DNA from: Gemmatimonadota bacterium
Lineage (GTDB): Bacteria > Gemmatimonadota > Gemmatimonadetes > Gemmatimonadales > Gemmatimonadaceae
Reading direction: 5' to 3'
Assembly (NCBI GenBank): GCA_026387915.1
Contig: JAPLKS010000005.1
Span: 1-64,000 of the forward strand
Length of the DNA: 64,000 nt
The notes under the pieces were generated by a model, which worked only from the letters and a program-made list of their open reading frames with translations, searched no databases and was not told the DNA's origin. Positions 34,212 to 42,717 of the stretch are shown piece after piece. The translations under genes were made by a program, and so were the position numbers. How positions within the stretch are numbered: the first letter of the stretch is position 1; every line of letters starts with the position of its first letter.

Positions 34212-35912
34212 CTACGGCGCGCGATGCACGGTGAGCGGCACGCGGACGAGAAGCTGAGGCGGCAACAGTTGTGCGCGCGCGTTCGGCGAGTGCGTGCCGC
34301 CGGCGGCCGGCGCAGCATACAGTTGCACCACCCTCTCTCGCGGCACACCACACACGCGCCAGCGGCCTGCGGCGTCGGCGGTCACTTCGGCCCCGAGCGA
34401 TTTGACGGCCACTTTTCCGTCCGCGCGCGCGTCGATACTCGCCAACCAAGACAGGGTCACGACCGCGCCGCGTATTGGGGCACCGGTCTCGTCCGTGACC
34501 GTGCCATACAGCAACCCCGTTCGCGAGGCGCCGCGGCCCTTTGGCGCACCGCAGGCGCGCGCGAGCAGTTCCTCCCCCGTCGGCAAACTCACCGTGTCCA
34601 CCGGCATGCCGTCGCGAATCTCCACGAGCCGTTCGAAGGGAGGAATGTCCGCTTCACGCATCACGGCTGTTGACCACTGCAGCTTATAGCGCCCAGCAAG
34701 CACGTGCGTGAGTCGCACCCGAGCGGCGCTGTCTGCCGTGAGCGTGTAGTCGCTGCCTTCTAATGCGATATTCGTCCCCGCGACGGCCAGCAACGAGTCC
34801 CGTTGCACAAGCCTCAGCTCATACGACGCGCCACCGCCGGCGTACAGCACCGTGCCCCCGAAGGCCACCTCGGAGACTTCGCCGCCAGAGAGTTGCATGG
34901 CCACGGGAACCAGGAACGACGCGGCGCGAAGTCCGCGCACGGTGACGGACGATCGCACGGTCATGTGCGGCATCCGAATGGACCACCGATTCACGAACCA
35001 ATGCCCAGTAGAGATGCGCCGGAACTCCACGCGTCCGCCCGTCCCCGCGTCAGCGTACTCGGGCGCCAGCCCCGTATAGGAAAACTCGAGCGACCTCAGT
35101 TCGGCGGTGGCGCGGTCGAGCCAGAATGTCCCCTCAATGTCTTTCACATTATTGCGCGCCGCCGATGGGCTAAACCCAACGCCAATGCGGTCAAGCGACC
35201 CACTCGTAGGAAGTACAATCGAGAAACAGTGCGAGCTTGCGAACTGATCGGACAGCAGCGCCCGTTCATCGGGCGCACGGAACACCATATCGCTCCCCAC
35301 ATTGATCACGTAACCCAGTTGATCGAGCGATTCCGGAGAATCGCTGACGAACGGCCGCGAGGTGTTGCCGCTTCGCACCCCAACCGTCTGTTTGCGCACC
35401 ACCCGCCCCGCACTGTCGAGCGTGCGCACATACGTGAGCCAACGCGTGGTGAGCCGGTGCTCGTTGACCGCGAGTTGCGATGCCGTGAGTGCCTTCCGAG
35501 CTTCCTCCCAAAGCTGCGCCACCATCTGTCCCGAATCGTCGCGAATGCGGCAGACGCTTTTACTCTGCACCGTCACCGTGGCGAGGTTCACTGCCTCGGC
35601 GCCGAGCACAATGCGCTGCTCCACCAGCTCGCCGGCCGCAACCGTTATTGGAGGGAGCACGGTGGGGCGGTACCCCACACGTAGAGCCCGCAACACGAAC
35701 ACGCCCCCCGCGGGCAGCGCGAGCGTGTAGTCGCCACGTTCGCCCGAAAGCGTACGCCCCGCCACGCGCTGAAGCGAGTCGGTGGCCACCACGATAATGC
35801 CGGTGGCTGGGGTCGAGCTGTCGGGGAGCGTCACTGTGCCACGCACGCGTTGCGCCAACGCCCCATGCGTGGCACACGAGAGGAGCAATCCGACAGTGAC
35901 CACCACGCGCAT
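34212..35912 (-). CDS. Exported carboxypeptidase-regulatory-like protein
   Basis: 566 residues from the ATG at 35912, giving MRVVVTVGLLLSCATHGALAQ, a signal peptide. GAGGAGGGG-type Shine-Dalgarno bases lie upstream. Residues 22-100 form a carboxypeptidase-regulatory (Ig-like beta) domain (RGTVTLPDSSTPATGIIVVA); a long middle region (VCRIRDDSGQMVAQLWEEARKAL, EGTFWLDRATAELRSLEFSY) follows the pattern of OM-associated proteins of TonB systems; and a second regulatory domain (LLYGTVTDETGAPIRGAVV) lies near residue 470. No catalytic site is visible. Probably cell-surface or periplasmic; function unknown. Confidence 0.75.
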   Translation of the reverse strand: MRVVVTVGLLLSCATHGALAQRVRGTVTLPDSSTPATGIIVVATDSLQRVAGRTLSGERGDYTLALPAGGVFVLRALRVGYRPTVLPPITVAAGELVEQRIVLGAEAVNLATVTVQSKSVCRIRDDSGQMVAQLWEEARKALTASQLAVNEHRLTTRWLTYVRTLDSAGRVVRKQTVGVRSGNTSRPFVSDSPESLDQLGYVINVGSDMVFRAPDERALLSDQFASSHCFSIVLPTSGSLDRIGVGFSPSAARNNVKDIEGTFWLDRATAELRSLEFSYTGLAPEYADAGTGGRVEFRRISTGHWFVNRWSIRMPHMTVRSSVTVRGLRAASFLVPVAMQLSGGEVSEVAFGGTVLYAGGGASYELRLVQRDSLLAVAGTNIALEGSDYTLTADSAARVRLTHVLAGRYKLQWSTAVMREADIPPFERLVEIRDGMPVDTVSLPTGEELLARACGAPKGRGASRTGLLYGTVTDETGAPIRGAVVTLSWLASIDARADGKVAVKSLGAEVTADAAGRWRVCGVPRERVVQLYAAPAAGGTHSPNARAQLLPPQLLVRVPLTVHRAP

Positions 35913-35925
35913 CGCACCCCTCCTC

Positions 35926-35962
35926 GGCGCGTTCGCGCCAGTGATGCCACTTAGTATACAAT
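35926..35962. promoter_or_regulatory. Divergent promoter region with palindrome and -10-like boxes
   Basis: The 115-base gap between divergent genes holds a GGCGCG/CGCGCC dyad (35926-35939) and an AT-rich TATACAAT (35955-35962), which reads as TATACT on the minus strand and TACAAT on the plus strand. No strong -35 box is seen for either direction. Confidence 0.35.
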
Positions 35963-36027
35963 ACGTGTGCCGCAGGAATCCGGCGAAGGGCCGGCGCGGC
36001 CGCACTCACCTACGAGGATTACAAGCT

Positions 36028-37593
36028 ATGCGTGCCTTTGCACTCTTATTGTTGGCCGCGACTTCCGCGCTTGCGCAGGGCGGACGCGGTGCCGGACGCG
36101 GTGCCGGAGCGGCCGCTGCCGCCACTCCCCGCCCCGACTCAACCGTGCGCTCGGCTGCGCCCACCGCAGCGCCCGCGCGTCGAACGGAAGAGGACGCGCC
36201 CTCCATCACGCACCACACGCTCCGCGGCAACACCGATTTCCGTTACACCGCGACCACCGCGATGATGCCGATGCGCAACGAGCAGAGCGGCGAGCTGGAA
36301 GGGAGCATCTTCTACGTGGCGTATACGAAGGACGGCGCTGACCCTGCCACGCGGCCGATTGCCTTCATCTTTAATGGCGGCCCTGGCTCTGCGACGGTGT
36401 GGCTGCACATGGGCGCCTTTGGGCCCAAGATTGTGAAGCTCAATGCCGACGGCACCAATCCGCCGCCGCCGTACGCGTATGGCGACAACCCCAACACGCT
36501 CCTCGACCAAGCCGATCTCGTCTTTCTTGATCCGGTTGGCACCGGCTATAGCCGCGCTTCCACACCGGCCAACGGCCCCAAGTTCTGGGGACTCGAAGAA
36601 GACATGCGCTCTGTTGCCGAGTTCATTCGCCTGTACCTCACGCGCAATGAACGGTGGCCGAGCCCGAAGTTCATTGCGGGCGAGAGCTATGGCACCACAC
36701 GCGCCGCGCACCTCTCGGGGTACCTCACCGACAACGGCATTGCCCTCAATGGCGTAGTGCTCCTCAGCGCGGTGCTCAATTTTGAGAACTCGCGCCCGAG
36801 CCGCGGCAACGACATCGCGTACGTGGGATTCTTCCCGAGCTTCGCGATGACGGCGTACTACCACAAGCGGCTCGCCGCTGATTTACAGAAACTCTCGGTT
36901 GAAGATTTTGCGAAGAGTGTGGAACAGTTCGCGTCAGGCGAATATGCGGCCGCGCTTATGAAAGGCGACGCGATGTCCGCTGCCGAACGCAAAACCATTG
37001 TCGCGAAGATTGCGCGGTTCATTGGCGTGGGCGAACAGTTCGTGACCGACTCCGACCTCCGCATTGACCTCGGCCGCTTTTCCACTGAACTGCTGCGCGA
37101 CAAACGCCTGCAGAGCGGCCGCCTCGACAGCCGACTCACGTCGTATATGCAGGATCCGCTCGCGGGCCGCACCAGCTTTGACCCAAGCGATGCGAGCATC
37201 CGCAACTCGTTCACCCCGGTGCTCAACGACTACGTGCGCCGCGAGTTGGGCTACAAGAACGACAACCTCTACTACATCCTCGGCGGCGGCATTGGCCGCT
37301 GGCGCTACGAGGAAGCCACATTCCCCAATGTGGTGCCGAGTCTCGAGCGCGCCTTTGCCAAGAACCCGGACATGCACCTGTTCGTGGCGATGGGCTACTA
37401 CGACATGGCCACGCCGTACTGGGCGGTGCAGTACACCCTCGACCATATGACCGTGGAGCCGAAGGTGCGGGCGTCACGCATTCACACCGATCACTTTACG
37501 GCGGGGCACATGATGTACATCGACGCGGTGTCGATGAAGAAGCTCAGGGAAGATTTGCGGAAGTTTATTGACGAGGCGCTACCGAAGCGGTAG
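36028..37593 (+). CDS. Secreted S10 serine carboxypeptidase-like protein
   Basis: 521 residues. The signal peptide (FALLLLAATSALAQ) is followed by a Gly-Arg/Ala/Pro linker (residues 18-55). The alpha/beta-hydrolase fold of family S10 has the oxyanion FNGGPGSATVW, the nucleophile in IAGESYGTTRAAH, Asp in GYYDMATPYW and His in HTDHFTAGHMMY. S10 enzymes remove C-terminal residues, usually at acidic pH, and are uncommon in bacteria except in Acidobacteria/Gemmatimonadota-type genomes. The ATG at 36028 follows a GAGG. Divergent from the carboxypeptidase-regulatory gene. Confidence 0.9.
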   Translation: MRAFALLLLAATSALAQGGRGAGRGAGAAAAATPRPDSTVRSAAPTAAPARRTEEDAPSITHHTLRGNTDFRYTATTAMMPMRNEQSGELEGSIFYVAYTKDGADPATRPIAFIFNGGPGSATVWLHMGAFGPKIVKLNADGTNPPPPYAYGDNPNTLLDQADLVFLDPVGTGYSRASTPANGPKFWGLEEDMRSVAEFIRLYLTRNERWPSPKFIAGESYGTTRAAHLSGYLTDNGIALNGVVLLSAVLNFENSRPSRGNDIAYVGFFPSFAMTAYYHKRLAADLQKLSVEDFAKSVEQFASGEYAAALMKGDAMSAAERKTIVAKIARFIGVGEQFVTDSDLRIDLGRFSTELLRDKRLQSGRLDSRLTSYMQDPLAGRTSFDPSDASIRNSFTPVLNDYVRRELGYKNDNLYYILGGGIGRWRYEEATFPNVVPSLERAFAKNPDMHLFVAMGYYDMATPYWAVQYTLDHMTVEPKVRASRIHTDHFTAGHMMYIDAVSMKKLREDLRKFIDEALPKR

Positions 37594-37615
37594 TCGCCTC
37601 TACTGAAGACCGGCA

Positions 37616-37662
37616 ACGGAAAACAGACAACGGTTAACGCATAACCGTTGTCTGTTTTCCGT
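37616..37662. terminator. Perfect 21-bp hairpin between convergent genes
   Basis: A perfect inverted repeat of 21 bp flanks a 5-base loop (ACGCA). It starts 22 bases after the S10 stop and runs into the last codons of the minus-strand dehydrogenase. T-runs in each arm make it a plausible terminator for both strands. Confidence 0.75.
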
Positions 37663-38752
37663 TTGGTTCTACGACTGCCTTCACCACTGCCCGACTCTCC
37701 ACCGCCGCCAACCCCTCCGCCGCGCGCTCCAGCGAGTAGGTCGCCGTCACCGCATTCGCCCACGGCAGCTTGGCACCCTGATGCGCGAGCACCTGCAGTG
37801 CACGATGCACGTGTGAATAGTCGCAGCCCCAGCAGCCGCGAATCTCCACATGCTTGCGATTGATCTGCCGGTGCGGGTTGTAGGTGGTGTCGCCACCGTC
37901 GGTGTACTGACCCGCCACCACCACGCGACCGCCGTCGCGCACGAGGTCGAGCGCTTCGCCCACCGCGCGGGGATCGCCCGCAGCCTCAATCACCACGTCC
38001 ACGCCACGCCCAGCCGTGAGCGCGCGCACCTGCTCCACACGCTCGGCGTGCGGCATGTCGAGGGGTAGCACGTGCGTGGCGCCCATCGTCAGCGCAAAGT
38101 CGAGCCGCGCGGCCGGTGCGCCAATCATGACCACGGGATGGGCACCACTGAGCGCCGCGAGCGCGGCAGCGGCCTGCCCCACCGGACCTGCGCCGAGGAC
38201 CGCCACCGACATGCCAAGCCGTAACTCGGCGCGTTCGGCCGCGTGCACGGAGGTCACGAGTCCACAACCGCCGGCAATGAAACTCAGCGGATCGACACCC
38301 TCAGGAATCCGGAGCAACTTCACCCCCGGCTTCATCCAAATGTGATCCGCCCATCCGCCGAGTGGCCCGTCGTTGAGGCCGTAGGTGATGCCGTACACTT
38401 TGCGATGCGGGCAGCGCGTGCTCTGCTTGGTGACCAAGCACTCACGACAGGCGCCACAAGTTTCGTGCACATCGAGAAAGGTGACGAGATCGCCTTCGCG
38501 AAATGGTACGCCGTCAATGTCGCGAACCGTGCCGCGAATCTCGGCGAGGTGCCCGATGCTCACATGCCCTGGGATGATCGGATACGGCACGCCCGAGAGT
38601 TTGCCGTGGTGGAGGTGCACGTCGGTGCCGCACACTTCGGAGTAGAGCGTGCGCAACATCGCCGCGCCCGGCGCGAGGACGGGCCACGGCACGTCTCGTA
38701 GCTCAATCGGCAAATTGGGCGCCGGCATCACGGCGGCACGAATGGTCTTCAT
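37634..38752 (-). CDS. Zinc-dependent alcohol dehydrogenase (MDR family)
   Basis: 372 residues. GroES-like domain with catalytic-zinc residues (SEVCGTDVHLHHG, PIIPGHVSIGHL) and the structural-zinc cysteines in CGACRECLVTKQSTRC. Rossmann domain with VAVLGAGPVGQAAAALA and a following VIEAAGDPRAVGEAL. It resembles the sorbitol/threonine/alcohol dehydrogenases in layout. The last codons (NGKQTTVMR) lie inside the inverted repeat shared with the S10 gene, so the C-terminus may have been extended by the hairpin. The ATG at 38752 was chosen as the first with conserved upstream residues. Confidence 0.87.
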   Translation of the reverse strand: MKTIRAAVMPAPNLPIELRDVPWPVLAPGAAMLRTLYSEVCGTDVHLHHGKLSGVPYPIIPGHVSIGHLAEIRGTVRDIDGVPFREGDLVTFLDVHETCGACRECLVTKQSTRCPHRKVYGITYGLNDGPLGGWADHIWMKPGVKLLRIPEGVDPLSFIAGGCGLVTSVHAAERAELRLGMSVAVLGAGPVGQAAAALAALSGAHPVVMIGAPAARLDFALTMGATHVLPLDMPHAERVEQVRALTAGRGVDVVIEAAGDPRAVGEALDLVRDGGRVVVAGQYTDGGDTTYNPHRQINRKHVEIRGCWGCDYSHVHRALQVLAHQGAKLPWANAVTATYSLERAAEGLAAVESRAVVKAVVEPNGKQTTVMR

Positions 38753-38891
38753 TGAGCCACGTCTCCCAGTGCGGGCTTCTGCCCAGTCCCGGGCCCCGCG
38801 TTCAATACCAGAGGAATGTTCGGTGTCTTACGTCGGAAAATACGCCGACACGGCGCTACACGATAGCCGAGCGCGTCTGCATATTTCACCC

Positions 38892-39953
38892 ATGCAGACG
38901 GTGACGACGCCGGCCCACGCCCGGCACAACGCGCAACGCATCGGCCGGTGGCTCCTCCTCTGGGCCGCCTCGCTCTTCCTGCTCGTGCTCATCGGTGGCG
39001 GAACGCGACTCACCGAGAGCGGCCTTTCCATTACCGAGTGGAAGCCGGTGACCGGTGTCCTCCCGCCGCTCACGGCGGCCGACTGGAACGACGCGTTCGT
39101 CAAATACCAACAGATTCCGCAGTACACGCAGATGAACGCGGGAATGACGCTCTCGCAGTTCAAAGGAATTTTCCTCTGGGAGTTCATGCACCGCTTCTGG
39201 GCGCGGTTTGTGGGCGTGATCTTTGCGCTCCCGCTCCTCTGGTTCTGGATGCGTGGCGCCGTGCCCGCGCAGGTGCGCACGCGCTTGCTCACCCTGCTCG
39301 TGCTGATGGGGCTCCAGGGCGCGATGGGCTGGTACATGGTGAAGAGCGGACTCACCGCACGCGTCAATGTGAGTCAGTATCGGCTGGCGGCGCATCTCTC
39401 GCTCGCACTGGTGATCTACTTGCTCACCTGGTGGACCGCGCTCGACTTACTGTCGCCATCGAATGACCGCGGCGCCGATACGCGCCAGATCACCGCTCGA
39501 CTCCGCAACACGCTTGGAGCGCTGACCACCTTCGCCTTTGGCGTAGTGGTGAGCGGCGCCTTTGTGGCGGGCCTGCGCGCAGGGCGCATCTACAACACCT
39601 TTCCGATGATGGGCGACCGCTGGATTCCTGCCGAGTACGGGCAGCTCTCGCCCGCGTGGCTCAATGTGTTTGAGAATCCGTCGGCGGTGCAGTTCGATCA
39701 CCGACTGCTCGCCATCACGCTTCTCGTGGCGGGACTCGCGACGTGGTGGGTTGGTGCGCGCGCCGCGGCCGGTACGCTTACGGCGAGACGGCTGATGTGG
39801 GTCGCCGTTGCCGTGTCTGTGCAGGCGGCGCTCGGCATATCCACCGTGCTGCTCTCGGTGCCTGTGTGGCTCGGCGTCGCGCATCAAGCAGGCGCGGTGC
39901 TCGTCCTGACGGCATTGCTCGCGGCGTGGCACGCGGCGGCAAACAGACGATAG
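38892..39953 (+). CDS. ctaA: Heme A synthase (COX15/CtaA)
   Basis: 353 residues with eight membrane helices. CtaA oxidises the C8 methyl of heme O to form heme A for cytochrome c oxidase. The four conserved heme-ligand histidines are in FMHRFWARFVG, LAAHLSLALV, FDHRLLAIT and VAHQAGAVLV. The N-terminal GGGTRLTESGLSITEWKPV and RAGRIYNTFPMMGDRWIP are family signatures. ATG at 38892 begins a short hydrophilic leader before TM1. No ctaB is in the window. Implies an aa3-type terminal oxidase and aerobic respiration. Confidence 0.93.
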   Translation: MQTVTTPAHARHNAQRIGRWLLLWAASLFLLVLIGGGTRLTESGLSITEWKPVTGVLPPLTAADWNDAFVKYQQIPQYTQMNAGMTLSQFKGIFLWEFMHRFWARFVGVIFALPLLWFWMRGAVPAQVRTRLLTLLVLMGLQGAMGWYMVKSGLTARVNVSQYRLAAHLSLALVIYLLTWWTALDLLSPSNDRGADTRQITARLRNTLGALTTFAFGVVVSGAFVAGLRAGRIYNTFPMMGDRWIPAEYGQLSPAWLNVFENPSAVQFDHRLLAITLLVAGLATWWVGARAAAGTLTARRLMWVAVAVSVQAALGISTVLLSVPVWLGVAHQAGAVLVLTALLAAWHAAANRR

Positions 39954-40013
39954 CGCGAGCAACCAAAACGCAGCAGCCTCACTGCAGCGTGCCCTAGGCG
40001 CCGGCGCTACAAA

Positions 40014-40628
40014 TCAGCGCGAGAGTTTGTCGAAAAACTTCTTGCGCGCCTTTGCGACTTTCGGCGCTACCACGACCGCGCAATAACCGTTGCCAGGATT
40101 CCGCTCAAAATAATTGTCGTGGTACGCCTCAGCGGGCCAGAACTGCTCGAGCGGCACCACCTCGGTGACAATCGCGTCCGCCCAGAGCGCTTCGTTAGAG
40201 AGACGCGCGATGGTTTCGCGCGCGGCGCGTGCTTGCTCCGCGGAGTGAAAATAGATCGCCGAGCGATACTGCGTGCCGACGTCGTTCCCTTGGCGATTGA
40301 GCGTGGTCGGGTCGTGGATGGTGAAGAACACGTCGAGGAGCTCGCCGTAGCTGATGACAGCGGGATCGAACGTGAGCTGCACCACTTCTGCGTGACCCGT
40401 CACCCCAGCGCACACCTGCTCGTACGTCGGGTTCGGCCGTCGGCCACCGGCATAGCCACTCTTCGCGTGCTGCACACCACGGAGTTGCAGGTAGACAGCC
40501 TCAAGGCACCAGAAACAGCCGCCAGCGAGGGTCGCCAACTCGGTCCGCGCGCCCTGAGGCGTGCCCTGAGGCGCATCAGCGGCAGACGCCCCCTGCTCAC
40601 CGATGGATGGGGCTTTTCCGTCCGTCAC
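40014..40628 (-). CDS. msrA: Peptide-methionine (S)-S-oxide reductase
   Basis: 204 residues. It reduces S-epimers of methionine sulfoxide in proteins. The active-site [50 protein letters not shown] and the C-terminal NGYCAVVV with a resolving Cys are present. No signal peptide is visible. The GTG start at 40628 overlaps the msrB stop by 4 bases (GTGA), so both are translated together. A Gln/Ala-rich N-terminal extension (about 30 residues) precedes the domain. Confidence 0.95.
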   Translation of the reverse strand: MTDGKAPSIGEQGASAADAPQGTPQGARTELATLAGGCFWCLEAVYLQLRGVQHAKSGYAGGRRPNPTYEQVCAGVTGHAEVVQLTFDPAVISYGELLDVFFTIHDPTTLNRQGNDVGTQYRSAIYFHSAEQARAARETIARLSNEALWADAIVTEVVPLEQFWPAEAYHDNYFERNPGNGYCAVVVAPKVAKARKKFFDKLSR

Positions 40629-41095
40629 GACGCCGAACCATCGGGCGCATTGTCGCGCCTCACCTGCGCGATGTACCGCGCATACCCTTCGCCGTCCATG
40701 CGATTAAGCGGAATGAAGCGCAGCGACGCCGAGTTGATGCAGTAGCGGAGCCCATCCGGCCCAGGGCCATCTGGAAAGACATGCCCGAGGTGCGAGTCGG
40801 CGTTCGCGGAGCGCACTTCTACGCGGCGCATACCATAGGCGTGGTCTTCCACTTCCACCACGTGCGCCGGCTCAAGCGGACGCACAAAGCTCGGCCAACC
40901 GGTGCCGGAGTCGAACTTGTCGCTGCTGGAGAAGAGGGCTTCGCCGCTCACAATGTCGACGTAAATACCCGCTTCGTGGTGATCCCAGAACGCGTTGCGA
41001 AACGGCGGCTCGGTGGCGCTGCATTGCGTCACCTGATATTCGATCGGCGAGAGCGCTTTTTGCAGGTCGGGGTTTTCGGGCTTGATCTTGGTCAT
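40625..41095 (-). CDS. msrB: Peptide-methionine (R)-S-oxide reductase
   Basis: 156 residues, complementing MsrA for the R-epimer. Motifs: [32 protein letters not shown] and [13 protein letters not shown] with the catalytic Cys. The two zinc CxxC pairs found in many MsrB proteins are not seen ([12 protein letters not shown] has one Cys), so this is probably the zinc-free type. Upstream of msrA in one operon; the repeat region 41144-41211 lies ahead of its start. Confidence 0.94.
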   Translation of the reverse strand: MTKIKPENPDLQKALSPIEYQVTQCSATEPPFRNAFWDHHEAGIYVDIVSGEALFSSSDKFDSGTGWPSFVRPLEPAHVVEVEDHAYGMRRVEVRSANADSHLGHVFPDGPGPDGLRYCINSASLRFIPLNRMDGEGYARYIAQVRRDNAPDGSAS

Positions 41096-41143
41096 CGGAG
41101 GGAGTCGGTGTCACGCACGGATGAGCGGGCGGTTACCGGATGA

Positions 41144-41211
41144 ACGGCCGCGAGGTGGGAGATGTTTCCGCTACGGCCGCAACGCGGGAGATCTGTGTCA
41201 GCTACGGCCGC
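41144..41211. repeat. Imperfect direct repeats of about 30 bp
   Basis: ACGGCCGC occurs at 41144, 41173 and 41204, with GGGAGAT also repeated between the first and second and the second and third. The third copy contains the stop codon of the downstream minus-strand gene. Confidence 0.7.
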
Positions 41212-42557
41212 GAGAGCCGCTGCCGGGTCCACATCACGATCGTCGCGCAATTCTTGCCTGGAATCAGAAACTCACCGGGCGTTTCAGCGGCCGAGCCGTA
41301 GCTCTCGACGGCGCCGACCGTCGCGGACGAGAAGGCCGCGTCAATGTCGCCCGGTTGGTAGGCGTCGAACCGGGCATTGTCGACAATAAAGTTCACGCAA
41401 CCGCCGGCCCGCGTGGATTCGATCGTCCGCCCCGGCCCCTGATTGGAGATGTGAATTCCCGGCATCTGCCGCAGGAGGTCAGTAAACAGTTGCGGCTTGC
41501 GCCGGTCGATTTCTTCCGGCGTCACGAACCGGCCGGCGCTATGCGTCTGCCGATTGGTAAATCCCACGCGCCCCAAACCGTCGTCGAGTTTGCCCGTGAC
41601 TTTCACCGCCAACAACGTCTGCGCTTCGCTCACCACAATATCGAGGCGCCGCGGCTCGCGCACCGTGAGCATCGCGGTCTCGGTCGTGGCGGCGTAGCCA
41701 ATGCGTCGCGCCACGACTTCGAGCGTGCCCGACGGGAGAGACTCTAACCGATAGCGCCCCGCGCTGTCGGTCAACGCCATGACCGGCGTGCCCGCGACCA
41801 CCACCTGCACGCCCGCCACTCCCGCACCGCTTCGCTGGACGACGCGGCCCATCAACACGGCCGTGTGTGCGGCCACCGTGCCGATCGTCACACCCACGGT
41901 CGTAAATGGAAAACTCTTGGAGTCCACACGCACTTCTGCGGTGGTAAATCCGCTCCGCCCGATCTGCACCGTGCCCTTGTACGCCATGGGCAACCCGCAA
42001 ATGATGAACCGTCCATCTGGCCCGACGCGCGCCGTGCGGACGCGTTCCACGTTCTCAATGGCGTCCGGATCCTTATACACGAGCGACGCGGTACCACCGG
42101 TGAGCGCGCTGTCGGCGTCGGCGTCGCGCAGGATGCCAAGCAACACACCAGGGCCTCGCGACGCGCCGCCACGCGGGCACTGTTGCAGCCGAAACTCGTC
42201 GAGCGACATCGTTCGCACGCTCATGACCGCGTGCTGACCGATCACCAACTGAAAGGGGTGCGACGCCAGCGAGATGCCGAGCGTGTCGAGAAGAGGATGT
42301 TGCACATCGAGGGACATCTCGCCGGCCGGCAGTCCCTCAATTGTATACATCCCGCGCTCGTCCGTTCGTGCGCGATGTTGGGTGCCCACCACCTGCACCG
42401 TCGCGCCCGCCATGCCGACGCCACGCAAGCTATCGAACACCACACCAGTGATCGCGCCCGTTCCCTGGGCCGAGGCACGCGCGGGGGTGCTCGTCAGCGC
42501 GACGGCCACCAGCGCACCCCACAGGATCCTTCCGGCCCTACTCGCCACGAGAGTCAT
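41202..42557 (-). CDS. Exported protein with two carboxypeptidase-regulatory domains and a TonB-plug-like domain, no barrel
   Basis: 451 residues. The signal peptide (LWGALVAVALTSTPARASAQ) leads to a first regulatory domain (GAITGVVFDSLRGVGMAGA, about residues 33-100) and a second (LMGRVVQRSGAGVAGVQVVV, about 232-300). The last 110 residues (FVTPEEIDRRKPQLFTDLLRQM, PGIHISNQGPG, GCVNFIVDNARF) look like the plug domain of a TonB-dependent receptor. The protein then stops; the roughly 600-residue barrel of a real receptor is absent. Such barrel-less proteins recur in related genomes; function unknown. Cotranscription with msrB is not likely since msrB lies downstream on the other side of the repeat. 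Confidence 0.75.
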   Translation of the reverse strand: MTLVASRAGRILWGALVAVALTSTPARASAQGTGAITGVVFDSLRGVGMAGATVQVVGTQHRARTDERGMYTIEGLPAGEMSLDVQHPLLDTLGISLASHPFQLVIGQHAVMSVRTMSLDEFRLQQCPRGGASRGPGVLLGILRDADADSALTGGTASLVYKDPDAIENVERVRTARVGPDGRFIICGLPMAYKGTVQIGRSGFTTAEVRVDSKSFPFTTVGVTIGTVAAHTAVLMGRVVQRSGAGVAGVQVVVAGTPVMALTDSAGRYRLESLPSGTLEVVARRIGYAATTETAMLTVREPRRLDIVVSEAQTLLAVKVTGKLDDGLGRVGFTNRQTHSAGRFVTPEEIDRRKPQLFTDLLRQMPGIHISNQGPGRTIESTRAGGCVNFIVDNARFDAYQPGDIDAAFSSATVGAVESYGSAAETPGEFLIPGKNCATIVMWTRQRLSRP

Positions 42558-42642
42558 AAGCGAATTATCTGCTCGGGGACGCCCTACGTCGAGTGTCTCG
42601 AGGCAGAATCATTGGAAACCGCGTGGAATGCCCCCAAAACGC

Positions 42643-42674
42643 ACGAACGCCGACGCGTGAGCGCCGGCGTTCGT
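42643..42674 (-). terminator. Terminator after the chemoreceptor gene
   Basis: A 14-bp stem with one mismatch (arm ACGAACGCCG paired at positions 42643-42652 and 42665-42674). On the minus strand GCGTTTTG follows, so it can serve as the intrinsic terminator of the upstream chemoreceptor gene. Confidence 0.6.
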
Positions 42675-42717
42675 CTGGCGGTCGGCGGGGTGCACGCCGC
42701 CCGTCAGCCCTGCGGGG

